A stretch of 64,000 nt of DNA from Rhabditophanes sp. KR3021 (taxonomy: Eukaryota > Nematoda > Chromadorea > Rhabditida > Alloionematidae). Below the pieces are notes generated by a model. It was not told the DNA's origin and did no database searches. It saw nothing but the letters and a program-made list of their open reading frames with translations. A program made the translations under genes and the position numbers. The stretch spans positions 558,001 through 622,000 of the forward strand of contig CAUJLY010000002.1 of the NCBI GenBank assembly GCA_963281155.1, given 5' to 3'. Below are positions 33,401 through 44,067 of the stretch, one piece after another; within the stretch, counting starts at the first letter, position 1, and each line of letters opens with the position of its first letter.

Positions 33401-35332
33401 ATATATATACCTACTTACCGATGTTTAATGAAGTAAGCTTATTATTTAAAGTAGAAATATAATTTTTTTGAGTTGATTTAATGGCCTATAAATATTTGAA
33501 ACAGACAATTAATGATGATGATTAATCATGAAGACATTACGAAATTAGATTATTGCATGCAAAAAGGATATCATATGATTAAGAATAAATTTAATGTCAA
33601 AAGCATGATTTCTTTTAAGGGAACACGATGGAGCGTGGTAAAGAATTTGATCTTCACATCTTCAGTAAAGACCATTTACAGAGGTTAACACTACTTTTAG
33701 TAATATCTTCCCGGTGCATAAAAATTAACTAATTGAACGATGCAAAAAAACAAATAGTTAAAATTATTCACAACCATATAGATCAAATGACTTAGGCAAT
33801 CAAAAATACTTCAAAATAATAAACTTATTTAGTTGATTATCGAAGAATTACGAAAAGACAGAACTTTTTTGTTTATAAGTTAACACATCATTTCCTCGAG
33901 AACAAGCTTTAAAGCGAGAGGACTAGTTTTAGATGAGTTATAGGCTTTTTATATACGGAAACATTGTTTGTTTTTGTTGGAATTGATGGTTTGGGGAATT
34001 TTTTTAGCTGGTTTGGTAGTGAAGTATGTAGGAATGGTAATTTGTGTTGGCCAGTGGACAATAAGCATGACATTTGGGGAATTTTTTATTCAAACAGTTA
34101 AAAGATCAAAAACTTTGCGCCCACAACTTTTAATAATCCAAAAAAAACTTTAAAAATCATTTTAAAACGTCAACAAATAAAAGCATATTACAATAAAGTA
34201 GGATTAATGTTTATAATATCAAAGATTCCCCCTATTTAACTGTTGATTATATGAGCACGCTTAACGTAAAATTCATGTAAACTAGTAGTAGCTAAAGAGT
34301 CGTTGACTTTGATCTAATATTTTTGTGATAAAGTCTTGAAGTCAAAGGAAAAAATGAGATGTCTGGCCTTACCAATAATGAGGTCATGACAGGTTCTTGC
34401 AAAATTAAGTTTATTTATGCAAGATGGGTGGTAGATTTCGTTTTGTCAAAAAAGTCTAGTTTTAATATTTGGGATGTTACACGCATTAATAATGTGCATA
34501 AAAACAAATTTGCAATTAATAATAATATGGAATGGAATTAGCATCGTAGTGGTTTTGGGGTTCGATGATGTTTCCTAAATAATGTCTTTATTATTTTTAG
34601 AATTTACGAATTTTAAGCTATAATCTTTTTATCATATGCTGATTAATTTTGTAATATTAAAGAATCTAAGGATGTTTTAATGACCGTATAATATGATTTA
34701 CAAGATTGTTCAAAGATAAATGATGTACCATAAAGTCTTTTTGAATAATAATGAATATTAATAATAACTACGTATTTATATATTTGAAGGCTTAGGAGTC
34801 ATTTTGACATCATCATAAGTCTATATGGTTTAGTATGATTAAAGGAAATAGGTAGTTTTGATTGTAAACAATGTTTACCAATTAAATGATCGGATGATAA
34901 GTATTCATTTTTGAATGAGTAGCGAGAGAGGAAAGACCTTTTGAACAAAGAGAAATAAATACATATACTTTTGGCTGTTAAAATAGTTGTTGCTATTTAA
35001 TATAAGATGAGCTTTGATATGAGTGCAATAAGTGTGTTTGTTTCGATTTCAAATAGAGAAAAGATAAATTATAGTTGAAGGAGGTTATTTTTTAACAGAA
35101 AGCTTGAACAAACGTAAGAGATTAAATTAAAAATTTGTGACTTTATTATAGTTTAAAATTTATAAGACTATCAGGTAGGCAATTTTTATTTGCATCAGAA
35201 ATATATCCAGGCCAGGAAAAGGAATAATTAAATCGAATTTATAGAATGAATACTCATGGCTTGTTTCGGTAGATTATTAAACCTAATAAATATTTATCCC
35301 AACAAAAGTTATATTAAAAATATATCAATGAT

Positions 35333-36663
35333 TATGCCCTTATTATTTGACTGAACCAAGTTCAGATTCTGAAGCAGCTGCTTTCACTACATCTACTAGC
35401 AAAAAAATTGATAATTATATTGCTTATGGATCAAAAGCTTATATAGATGAAAGTGGTAAAAACAAGTGTATGTTGTTACAATAAGATATAAGCGTGTTCC
35501 AACACCAAAAGAAATATTCTCAATCATTGTTAAAGAAGGTACTTTTTGATTTCGATAATATGTAGTTCTGAATTCGAGGAAACATTGTGTGAAATGGCAA
35601 AAGTACATGTTAAATACAATTTTCTTGATGTTATTTATTAAGCATTGCAATTATTTGGAGAATAATGTGTATGCTTTTTTGCCATCGAGTTACCTAGTTT
35701 TAATTTCAAGCCAAGTATGTAGTTTGAGTTACCAATGAACGTCTAATAAGCTTTATTAATCTTTAATACTGCACAATATATGCTATTATTTTCCATTCTA
35801 TTATATTAAGAATAGATATAACAAAGAAACTATAGGAATTTGCTTTATCACAACCCACAAATTAAAAAGCTTGCTTGCATGACAAATTCATATCAATACA
35901 TTTTGCTGATATGTACTAATAAGAATATTTCCACTTATGTAACTAAGTAAAGATTCATACATTTGCTGGAATTGGCCATAATCCGAGCTATGATCTGTAT
36001 CAATTTGTATTAGTAATAGAACATTCCACTCATTACGGAAGGATATTTTGTATTACATTTCATAATTTGGATCAGTTATGGAGTTTGTTTGAAGAAATGC
36101 CGTTGGAATGGTTCTCTAAAAATTTCAATTATAAATTGAGAAAATAAATCAATCTGTTGGTGTCGAAACCAACCTTCTTATTATGAACAAACTATTCAGT
36201 AAAATGCATAATATTAAGAAGTTGTATTTTGAATTATATAATAATTTTGCAGTCGGTAACAGCCTGGATTTTGACAATCCATTTTGTGATGTTAATTGTA
36301 GAGAGATACTGATTGACATATTATATAATACATCTTCAGAAACAATAACAAATATTTGTTTGTCATATGATGGAGTATGAACAACAAGTTTATTGTCAAT
36401 GCAAATAAACGAAAAAAGATACGGATTTAAAAGAAGTTTCTTTGGAAATTTCATTAATCAAATTCGATAGTTCCTAAACTCCATCTTATTATGAGGAATG
36501 CCTTAATTCAATCAAAAATTCGAAAAGCAAACTATTTGAATCTAACGTAGTCTTGCCTTTATTTGACCACGATTACATAAATACAGACATCATCAAATAC
36601 GTTGCTGAAAAATATGGAAGTGAAGAGTCATATATTAGATTCACAGTTTTAAAGCAGCGTTAA
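35333..36663 (+). pseudogene. Decayed nematode F-box/LRR-like gene
   Basis: Several plus-strand blocks read like protein but are separated by stops and frame changes. At 35333-35484: LTEPSSDSEAAAFTTSTSKK and on to KNKCMLLQ. At 35959-36146: TFAGIGHNPSYDLYQFVLVI, then FHNLDQLWSLFEEMPLEWF. At 36183-36380: MNKLFSKMHNIKKLYFELYN, then NPFCDVNCREILIDILYNTS. At 36479-36663: SNVVLPLFDHDYINTDIIKY, then ESYIRFTVLKQR. The Leu-rich pattern is like the C-terminal region of nematode F-box/FTH proteins, but I cannot name the family surely. Simple GT-AG introns do not repair all breaks. I infer a degraded member of an expanded family. Confidence 0.4.
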
Positions 36664-37442
36664 ATATGTTTTTGTTAAAAACTATTCCTGTTAATAGTAA
36701 TGTAGAAATCATATACGATTTAGGATGTGAGAAGAAATTTTTGTTCAGATCAACTACCTTAATTTCTTAAATCATCAAATTTATATTTTATGCACTTACG
36801 AAAAGCTTTATTCAAGGCAATAAAAGACACAAAACTGTGAACATAATTAGTAGAGATATTTTAAAGAGGAAGATGGTGAAAAAAATTGTTATTGCAATGT
36901 TGAAGATTGCACCAAGCAATTCTTACTAAGGAGATCTACCACTGTTGCAATAAACCATATTAAATCCCAAAACAACATATGATGAATATTTGCTACTGGA
37001 TCAAGAAGAAAAGAAAAAGAAATGAGCAGCCAACAACAACCAAGTGCAATCTAAATTGATAGATTTTAATGAAGTAAGCCTTTCAATAAATCAAAAAGAA
37101 AATTCATTCCGTCTTTTTGATAAATTATTGTACTCTCCTGGAAGTACATTACTTATATATGTGTGAACTTTAAGTTTAAGTACTTTAACTTTTACTTACT
37201 TCAAATTGTACTGCTAGTGACAAACTTTTTTATCTTCTGAGAGTGGGATAAATTCAAAAATGCAATGAGTGTAGTGCCTTTCGTTGAAGTCATTTAATAC
37301 ACCCGATAATATTATTGATATGAATCATTCTATACAAAGCAGAAAACGAAGTACTTATATGAAATAATCTCATCCACTTCCCGTGTATTGAAAATGCACA
37401 TTTATTTTAATGAAATTTTCATGGTAATCATTTTTCCTCAAC
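36664..37442. other. Intergenic upstream of a chemoreceptor gene
   Basis: AT-rich sequence; the left end may still be pseudogene remnant (a frame around 36860-36960 has scattered coding-like stretches). No other feature was recognised. Confidence 0.35.
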
Positions 37443-38476
37443 ATGGAGACGGCTAAATTCTTTAATATTTATTCATACATAATACTGACTATATTTGTTG
37501 TATCAATGTCATCTAACATAATCGCCTTGTCAATGATTCCAAATTTCAAAGTAGGAGGTAAAATAAGTTCTACCATTGCAATTACCTTTATTCAGTTTGG
37601 ATTTAACTGCATAATGGCTATTTATTTTGCCCTTTTTAAGGCAGAATTAGTGGGTGTTGAAGGATATTACGTGTTTCATTTAGTTTACTGGGATTCACCA
37701 AATATTTCATATTTTATTTTGGTGATTATGACTTTTTTTATTTATATTTGCTATTATTACAATCTTGTTCTGGTGGCATTGAATACTTTCGTAAGATATT
37801 TACATGTCACTAACACTAAAATTGAATTCAAGCACGTAGTTCTTATTTGTGTCATCTCTCTAATTATCGTTTGCATAATAACGACAAATTCATTTTATTT
37901 TGGATTAGTTCCGGATGCAGATCCGCATGCTTTTTATAAAAATCTTTTGGAAAACAACATTACAGATGTTTTTACGGATGCAACAAGTCAAACCGTTGCA
38001 TTTGATTTTGCTGGGAAATACTTTTTTTTAATAATCGGTACGTGTTCATAGAAGTTCTGTTGCATTTTAATTGTTTAGGACCACTTTTTTTACTAGTCGT
38101 CTGCAGCTACGTTTTAATTATATATTCATTAACAAAGTATCATACATTTATGACAAAACAAACTCATGGATTGAGTGAACAAACGAAAAAGATGAATAAT
38201 GAATTTTTCAAAATCTTATGTATTCAAGCACTAATACCAGCTGTTATTGAATTTCTACCCATAATATTATATCTTTCTTGCGTAGGTTTAAAAATATATG
38301 AAGCTAATAATATGGGTACATGGTGTCTAATAATATCAAGTATTATTCCATCCTGTAATTGTATTTATTTTTTGGTTGCTCTTTCCAAATCTCGAAATAT
38401 TTTAAAAAGAAGGTATGTAAATTTATCAAATTATTTGTGTGGAAATAAAGTTACTGCGATTGGGAGTGTGTCCTGA
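37443..38476 (+). CDS. Seven-transmembrane chemoreceptor, Str/Srd-like
   Basis: Two exons (37443-38037, 38079-38476) encode 330 residues with seven hydrophobic segments, the topology of nematode serpentine chemoreceptors. Telling stretches are FNIYSYIILTIFVVSMSSNI (TM1), YYNLVLVALNTFVRYLHV at the end of TM3, GPLFLLVVCSYVLIIYSL (TM5), and the pre-TM6 block GLSEQTKKMNNEFFKILCIQ followed by ALIPAVIEFLPI. That block, with its K-T/K-M and LxxQ-xxIP pattern, is characteristic of the Str superfamily (str, srd, srh, sri). The intron (38038-38078) is GT-AG and rejoins ATC G|GA. The protein likely works in ciliated sensory neurons. The exact subfamily is not settled. A second receptor lies 2 kb downstream. 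Confidence 0.85.
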
Positions 38477-40433
38477 AATTAACTTGAGAACAAATAATCC
38501 GGATATTTATTTATTAACAAAATCTATACATATTTTGCGAAATAAAATGTATAAGTCAAGGCATAAGAATGCTGGACGAAACGTAATGAGCAAAGACGGA
38601 GAGTCACTTATTTTTTTATTCAAGCTCTTTGGCATTCAGTAATCACTTTTTGAGTTCATTTAGACTTCGCAACAGACAATTCAATTGCAATCAGCAACTT
38701 TTATGCTTTCAAAGTCCCAGTGATTGAAGGATAGTAAAACATCCCAAACCATATTGAAAGAATGCAATTCAAAAAAACAAAAAATATTAGAAAGTGTTCA
38801 GGGGACCAGTATTTGCTCGAGGGGAACCCTACGAGGACAATAACAACAGTTAGAATCATAACCAATAATTTATTGTAGATAATTACAGCGATAAATATAT
38901 AATATTATAGATGAAATCAGCATACAATAATTATTAATATGTAGATAATCAGGACCCCTTTACAGACAGTAATTGGCAGACGTGGAACCTTCACTTTATG
39001 CAAAATTATATAACACTTATATTCTCGGTTTTAAAAATGCTCCTTTCGATTATTTCCCTGTTCAAATTCAATTTTGGTTGCATCATTCTTTACACTTATT
39101 ACCCTTACAACATACGTGCATCACCAACATTTTAGTAGTAAGGTGTCAGCTTGGAACCTAGTTTTAGCCTAAATGATGTAACCCATAACTTAAATGTTTA
39201 GAAATTAAGATATTTACGTATGTACTTAGGTTGATTTAAAGGATCTACAGTCAATTGTAAACCCTGAAAATCAAGTAGAATGGTAACCAACAAGGCCCAC
39301 AGAATGGCACTACTGAAAAGGGAGTTTGATCAGAGGTAAAATATAAACAAAAGAATCAACCAAATTTTATTTCAATTCTCTTCCCTCATACAACATATTC
39401 ATTAAATAGGTTTCCACCAAGTCAGGATTAACTCTTTTTGGAACCCTCATTTGATCTTGGTCGCATCCGAAATGAAGCCAGGTTCACTACTGTTTGAGTT
39501 TTAAGATGTAGGGGAACTGAACTGATTTACTACATAAAGTAAACCGTGGTATCAATCAAAGCCCAGATTATGCAAAACTTCGTCATTCCAGAAACCATTT
39601 TTCTTTTTTGAAACACACCAAATAATTAAAATAATAATACTTATTCTAAAACATGCACATATAATAAAATTCGAAGATAAAATTGCTTTTAATAACCTAT
39701 GTTGTGATAAAAAATTCAATTTCCTTTTGTTAATGAGATAAATACTATTGCACCATATAGTTAAAATGATGAACCCAATGATAATTCCTTGAGTGCAGAT
39801 ATGATTCAATGATAATTTCGGAGTAAATCAAAAATACATGCATTTTGATACAAATTTTATTTTTAATGTGATTAAACAAGTTAAGAGTGCCCAATTAATT
39901 AGTAATTTTCTAATATAGTTAACTTAAAGGATATAGATTATGTGAATTTGAGTATAATTTGTTAACAACACTCTACTAAACTCCCATAAAAGCAATTATT
40001 AAATAAATTTCTCCACCCAAAATCAAAGTTCTTACCTAAAATGTAATGTTTAAATTATTTTATTGAAACTAATTGTTATTTGTACAAGCATAAATCTCCT
40101 TCAAAGTACGTTTATTCAATATTGAATCTTTTCATTACAACACTTGGAGTTGTTGAAAAAGTAAGACCAGGACCTGAGGTAATATTAAGACATTTTGACG
40201 CCTTAGCTACGAAATACATAATTAAGTGTATTACATTGGCCACTATAACAAGTAATACCCTATTTAAATAATTTTAACAAATTGAATAATTTACTCCTTT
40301 TTTTAAGTTTCTCAAACTATTACAAGTTATTCTAAATTTAAAAGTGATATCAAATATAATTAAAATTGGAAGTTAACCTGTTGACATGTTATAATTTGTA
40401 ATATTTATTTTGGGATAACTATTTTTTGCTAAC
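38477..40433. other. Intergenic between two chemoreceptors
   Basis: Mostly AT-rich and non-coding. It contains a possible membrane-protein fragment on the minus strand (39552-39830). Short plus-strand frames at 38973 and 40080 lack any recognisable feature. Confidence 0.4.
39552..39830 (-). pseudogene. Possible chemoreceptor fragment
   Basis: An open minus-strand frame without an ATG encodes about 90 residues with two hydrophobic segments (GIIIGFIILTIWCNSIYLI and NFIICACFRISIIILIIWC) joined by a basic loop, then KKKNGFWNDEVLHNLGFD. This resembles two adjacent helices of a serpentine receptor and lies between two receptor genes. It could be a relic of a third receptor. The hydrophobic composition could also arise by chance in AT-rich DNA. 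Confidence 0.25.
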
Positions 40434-41444
40434 ATGAGCATATATTTTACTGTTGGACTAATATTAGTGGACATATTAGGATTTTCTAATTACATATTAA
40501 TGATAATATTTATTCACCATCGACTTCATTTTGAAGATCCAGACTTTTTGCCTAAGAGTTATATTCAACTGTTGTTCACGGCATACGTTCAACTTTCCCA
40601 TATTTTGATTGAATATTTTATAGTTCGTTTCCCAATATATGGTTTTTTTAATAAGCAATATGCCGAATTAGGCGTTTTCCCGGGTTTTTTCTACGGCTTG
40701 TCATTATATTTACCAACAACTATAATGAGTGGAAAATTAATTTCACAAATACAACGATTCTGTGTCCTTCGCTTTTCAATTTGGTATGAAGTAAATTGGA
40801 CAATCAAAACAAGCTTGATGTGTATTGCCCTTCAAGTTGCAATCCCGTCATACTTTTTAATATGTTGTTCAACTCAAGTTACGTATGCATATTTGTCGGA
40901 AAATAATATTACCTTAATAGTAGAGCTGGCAGATCGAAATTACAATATGATGTTGGTTTTACATTGTCTTATATTCTTTTCAGTTTCAACAATACTATGT
41001 GCAGTCGTGGGGTTTATGACGTATCAAATTCTTGCCATGCAAAAAACTGTAACTCAAAAGCAAGTGTCGCGCAAATTAAGACAAGAATTATTGCTAATGA
41101 CATCATGCTATGTAGAAATTTCCACCCAAGGTTTGTTGGCGATTGTCGGACTAACCCAGTATGTGGCTTTCCAATTAGCTTTACCAGAACTTTATGCAAT
41201 ATCAATGTTTTTATATTGCCTAGCAGAAGATTTGGTGTGTTTCTGCACACCTCTACTCCTTTTATATCTTTCAAAGATTGTAAGAAGAAAATATATAGAC
41301 TTTTATCTGAGATATTTCTGCTATTTTAAAAAGAAAAGAAATGTGATCTCCAACAAAATAATTCTTCCCAGCAAAAATGGCAGAATTAGAATTAATAAAG
41401 TACAAGCTAATGGCGATACCAATTCAACAGACGCACGTTTTTAA
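40434..41444 (+). CDS. Seven-transmembrane chemoreceptor, Srg/Srv-like
   Basis: A single exon of 336 codons with seven hydrophobic segments. TM1 begins at the N-terminus (YFTVGLILVDILGFSNYILM). The end of TM3 carries a receptor arginine in IQRFCVLRFSIWYEVNW, close to the pattern of Srg receptors (RFxxLxxPxxYxxxW). TM5 (FFSVSTILCAVVGFMTYQIL) leads to a basic third loop (TQKQVSRKLRQELLLMT) with the Srg/Srv style entry into TM6. The tail is basic and cytosolic. Length is as usual for the family. It shows no clear similarity to the receptor at 37443, so the pair is not a tandem duplicate. Lack of introns is atypical for these genes. Confidence 0.82.
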   Translation: MSIYFTVGLILVDILGFSNYILMIIFIHHRLHFEDPDFLPKSYIQLLFTAYVQLSHILIEYFIVRFPIYGFFNKQYAELGVFPGFFYGLSLYLPTTIMSGKLISQIQRFCVLRFSIWYEVNWTIKTSLMCIALQVAIPSYFLICCSTQVTYAYLSENNITLIVELADRNYNMMLVLHCLIFFSVSTILCAVVGFMTYQILAMQKTVTQKQVSRKLRQELLLMTSCYVEISTQGLLAIVGLTQYVAFQLALPELYAISMFLYCLAEDLVCFCTPLLLLYLSKIVRRKYIDFYLRYFCYFKKKRNVISNKIILPSKNGRIRINKVQANGDTNSTDARF

Positions 41445-42855
41445 ATTACTCTGCAATTTTAAACATATTTACAGCTTTTATTTAATAATTTATCATGACT
41501 AAATTTTGCTTATTAACTTAGTTGGTCTGACTTTTTGGCCTCGTAATTTGGAATCAACTTAATTAGGTGTTTAATTAATTCTCCAACACACTAAACTATA
41601 AATTTAATAAATAACACTAAATCACATTGTCGTCATTTCGTTAATCAAATTAAGTTAAAAGAGTTGCATACAACGTGTATTAATCAATTGCATGTAAAGT
41701 GTATTTTAAGTCATAAAAATTAATGCTCCAACATATGGTTATATATTAGCAGGTAATATATTTAGAAGCACCTGTCTTTTTGGTTTTCCAAAAGTGTCAA
41801 AATCTTCCCAACGCATTCCATCTTAACACAAACAAAACTTTACTACGTTTCATTGATGATCAAATAACTTTGGATCGTGTCCAAGTATATATCCAAAATC
41901 AACATGGAACATCTTTCTGCTTTCAGATAATAACATATTATCTTTGTGCCTGCATCTATTCCAAGTATACAACAAATAACAGAGTACCCAGCTAAGTTCT
42001 CATGTAGTTATTCAAGACATCAGGTTCAATCTTTTTAGCATTCGCAATTGAAGATCTATTTTGCAGCAAAGAGTACTTGATTCCTTCCTTATTACTTAAA
42101 TCTCTGAAAGATTTCCTTCTTATAAATTGTACGAATTCTTCCGTTGTGCTTGTAGCTACTACAGAGTATGGGGTAAAACATATATCTAAATTTTCGCTTC
42201 TTTAAAAACATATCAATTATCGAAATCATCTGTAAAACAAATTTATCTCGCCTCAGATCATCTCTTTTTTTATAAAAAAGCTGTATCTTTTTCCAGCATT
42301 TGTTTCCTTTATCATTTGATTAATCTTACTACCTTGGATGGCGTGATATGAAATATGTCTATCATAAATTATTTTAATTGCTCTACACGCTTTCATAGAA
42401 TAAAGCCTCATGTCACATTATTTTTCAACTCTTAGATCTTTTTTTCTGAATGTAATGCTTTGTCGGTTATCTTGGTTTTGTGAACCTCCGAGGGATGTCT
42501 AGACATACATTTTAAAAACTACCTTTGAAATAAGTAGATCCATCATAATCCTATTTTGTTGTTATAAATTTGGTCATAGCGACAAGTGAGGGTAGAAAAA
42601 AAAACGAAAACACTCAAAAACACATTTGAAAAGCCATACCAGACGCATAGCATGCCGATTTCTCCAAAAGTATATGCACTGTAAAGGAATACTAATGATG
42701 TTTACAGATTTAAAAATGAAGAATTGTAGACATGAAAAATGTAAAGTTTTTTGTGATTATTTACATTGAGTTTATTATTGCAAATAGATTAAATTGGTTA
42801 TACTAAATATTCACATTAAGTTGATTATACTAAATATTCACACATGTTAATTACA
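41445..42855. other. Intergenic, convergent, about 1.4 kb
   Basis: Between the 3' ends of the Srg-like receptor and the TTBKL kinase. AT-rich. A 71-codon frame at 41780 starts with TTG, not ATG, and has no recognisable domain. An 18-base near-duplication (ATACTAAATATTCACA) occurs at about 42800 and 42823. Confidence 0.45.
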
Positions 42856-43912
42856 CTAGTTTTCCCAGTCCAGAGGCAAAGATTCAGACAACTGCAATCT
42901 GCTGAATTCGATACTCTAAAATAACTGAATAAATGAGTAAATTCGAAATAAAAGCAACTTGCAATTAAGTGAAGCATTGTATCATGAATCTCGGCTTTGG
43001 ATATTGCCAGGGGATTTTTAAGAATGGCAAATAAATCATACAAAATCTTCGGCACTTGATAGTGATGTTTTGCCACTAAGTCCAAATTCAAGTTAGTTTT
43101 GAGGAAATGGACAGTCGATTTGTTGCTTTCACTTTTCCATGGCAAGGTCCCGATGAAATTGTCCAAGGAAACGTAGAAGATTGACCAGATGTCGTCTAGG
43201 TAACTTGGTTTGGCGGGGTCGCATTGACTTTGGGCAGAAGAATAACACAAACTTCCCACTGTTTTTCCCTTTAGATTGTCGGTGTAGTTGGGATTTGCTG
43301 TTGAATCTTGACAAATCAAACCAAAATCAACCAAGACAATTGACCTGCAAAGTTTGGGATTCCCATTCAAGCAATAATTGTTTAATTTGATGTCGCGATG
43401 AACAAAGTTAAACAAATGTACCGCCTTCGACGTTCTGATCATTTCTCTCAACAACCAAAAGCTTGTCCAGAATGAGAATTGGCTATGTGGTTGTAGATTC
43501 TTGAAATACTGAATGTCATTATTTAACAGTTCGAAAATGCCATAAACAGACCCGTCCGGCAAATACCCTCGACAATAAACACTAGGAATGTACCGAGCAA
43601 GTGATTGGGATATTGGGTTAGAGGCTAATAGTTGCTTTAACAAGATCATATGATCTATTTCGTTGTTAAGCAAAGGGAACTAAGAAAAATCATACAATAT
43701 GGATATTAATAAATTACCTTCCTGTGACTTCCATTCAATTCAACCTTCATAGCTCCAACAAAAGAAGACCCCTCCTCACCAACAGCATAAATTTTCCCAA
43801 AAGAACCTTCATTCAAAAAGCTTAAAACTGTCCAGGACTTTTGATTGAGAATGAAAGTAATTTGCTGATTGTTCGACAAGGCATGATCAAGCCAAGTGAA
43901 TGGAGCATTCAT
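42856..43912 (-). CDS. Casein kinase 1-like kinase, TTBKL group
   Basis: Three exons (43912-43718, 43679-42963, 42915-42856) encode 323 residues, one CK1-type kinase domain of the TTBK-like group that is hugely expanded in nematodes and often sperm-enriched. The glycine loop is LNEGSFGKIYAV, the lysine AMKVEL, the catalytic loop FVHRDIKLNNYCL, and the DFG SIVLVDFGLICQD. The CK1 GTVGSLCYSS and SYLDDIWSIFYV blocks follow. The last exon supplies the usual CK1 end ESLPLDWEN. Reaching it in frame requires a GC donor (ATT|GCAAGT at 42962) and the acceptor ATTTTAG at 42916. Without that splice, the frame runs to 42825 through an unrelated tail. HRD and DFG are intact, so activity is plausible. Substrate is unknown. 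Confidence 0.87.
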
Positions 43913-44067
43913 TGAACCAAATAAAGTAAAATTACTAGAGAAGTTTATTTATATAGCGGATGTTTTATTCAAATTTTACAAATAACCAAATTGTTGTAAA
44001 TAAATACATATGACAATTAAAAAACGTTTATTCATATTAAAAGAGATTAGATTACGTGTTCTTTAGT

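Larger units (their letters stand above)
24506..35332. other. Gene desert, about 11 kb
   Basis: Between the MATH/BTB-like gene and a decayed pseudogene there is no open frame on either strand that I can support as coding: the longest are under 75 codons (one 103-codon frame at 31887-32198 on the minus strand is composed mainly of AT-rich, Phe/Leu/Ile codons). I saw no tRNA- or rRNA-like sequence. The DNA is AT-rich with scattered GATA motifs and short hairpins. Elsewhere in the window genes lie less than 2 kb apart, so this gap stands out. Regulatory DNA, unrecognised small RNAs or a very large intron are all possible. Confidence 0.5.

Noticed and set aside
41780..41995. A 71-codon plus-strand frame between the receptor and the TTBKL kinase
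   Set aside because: It starts with TTG, lacks splice context and has no recognisable domain.
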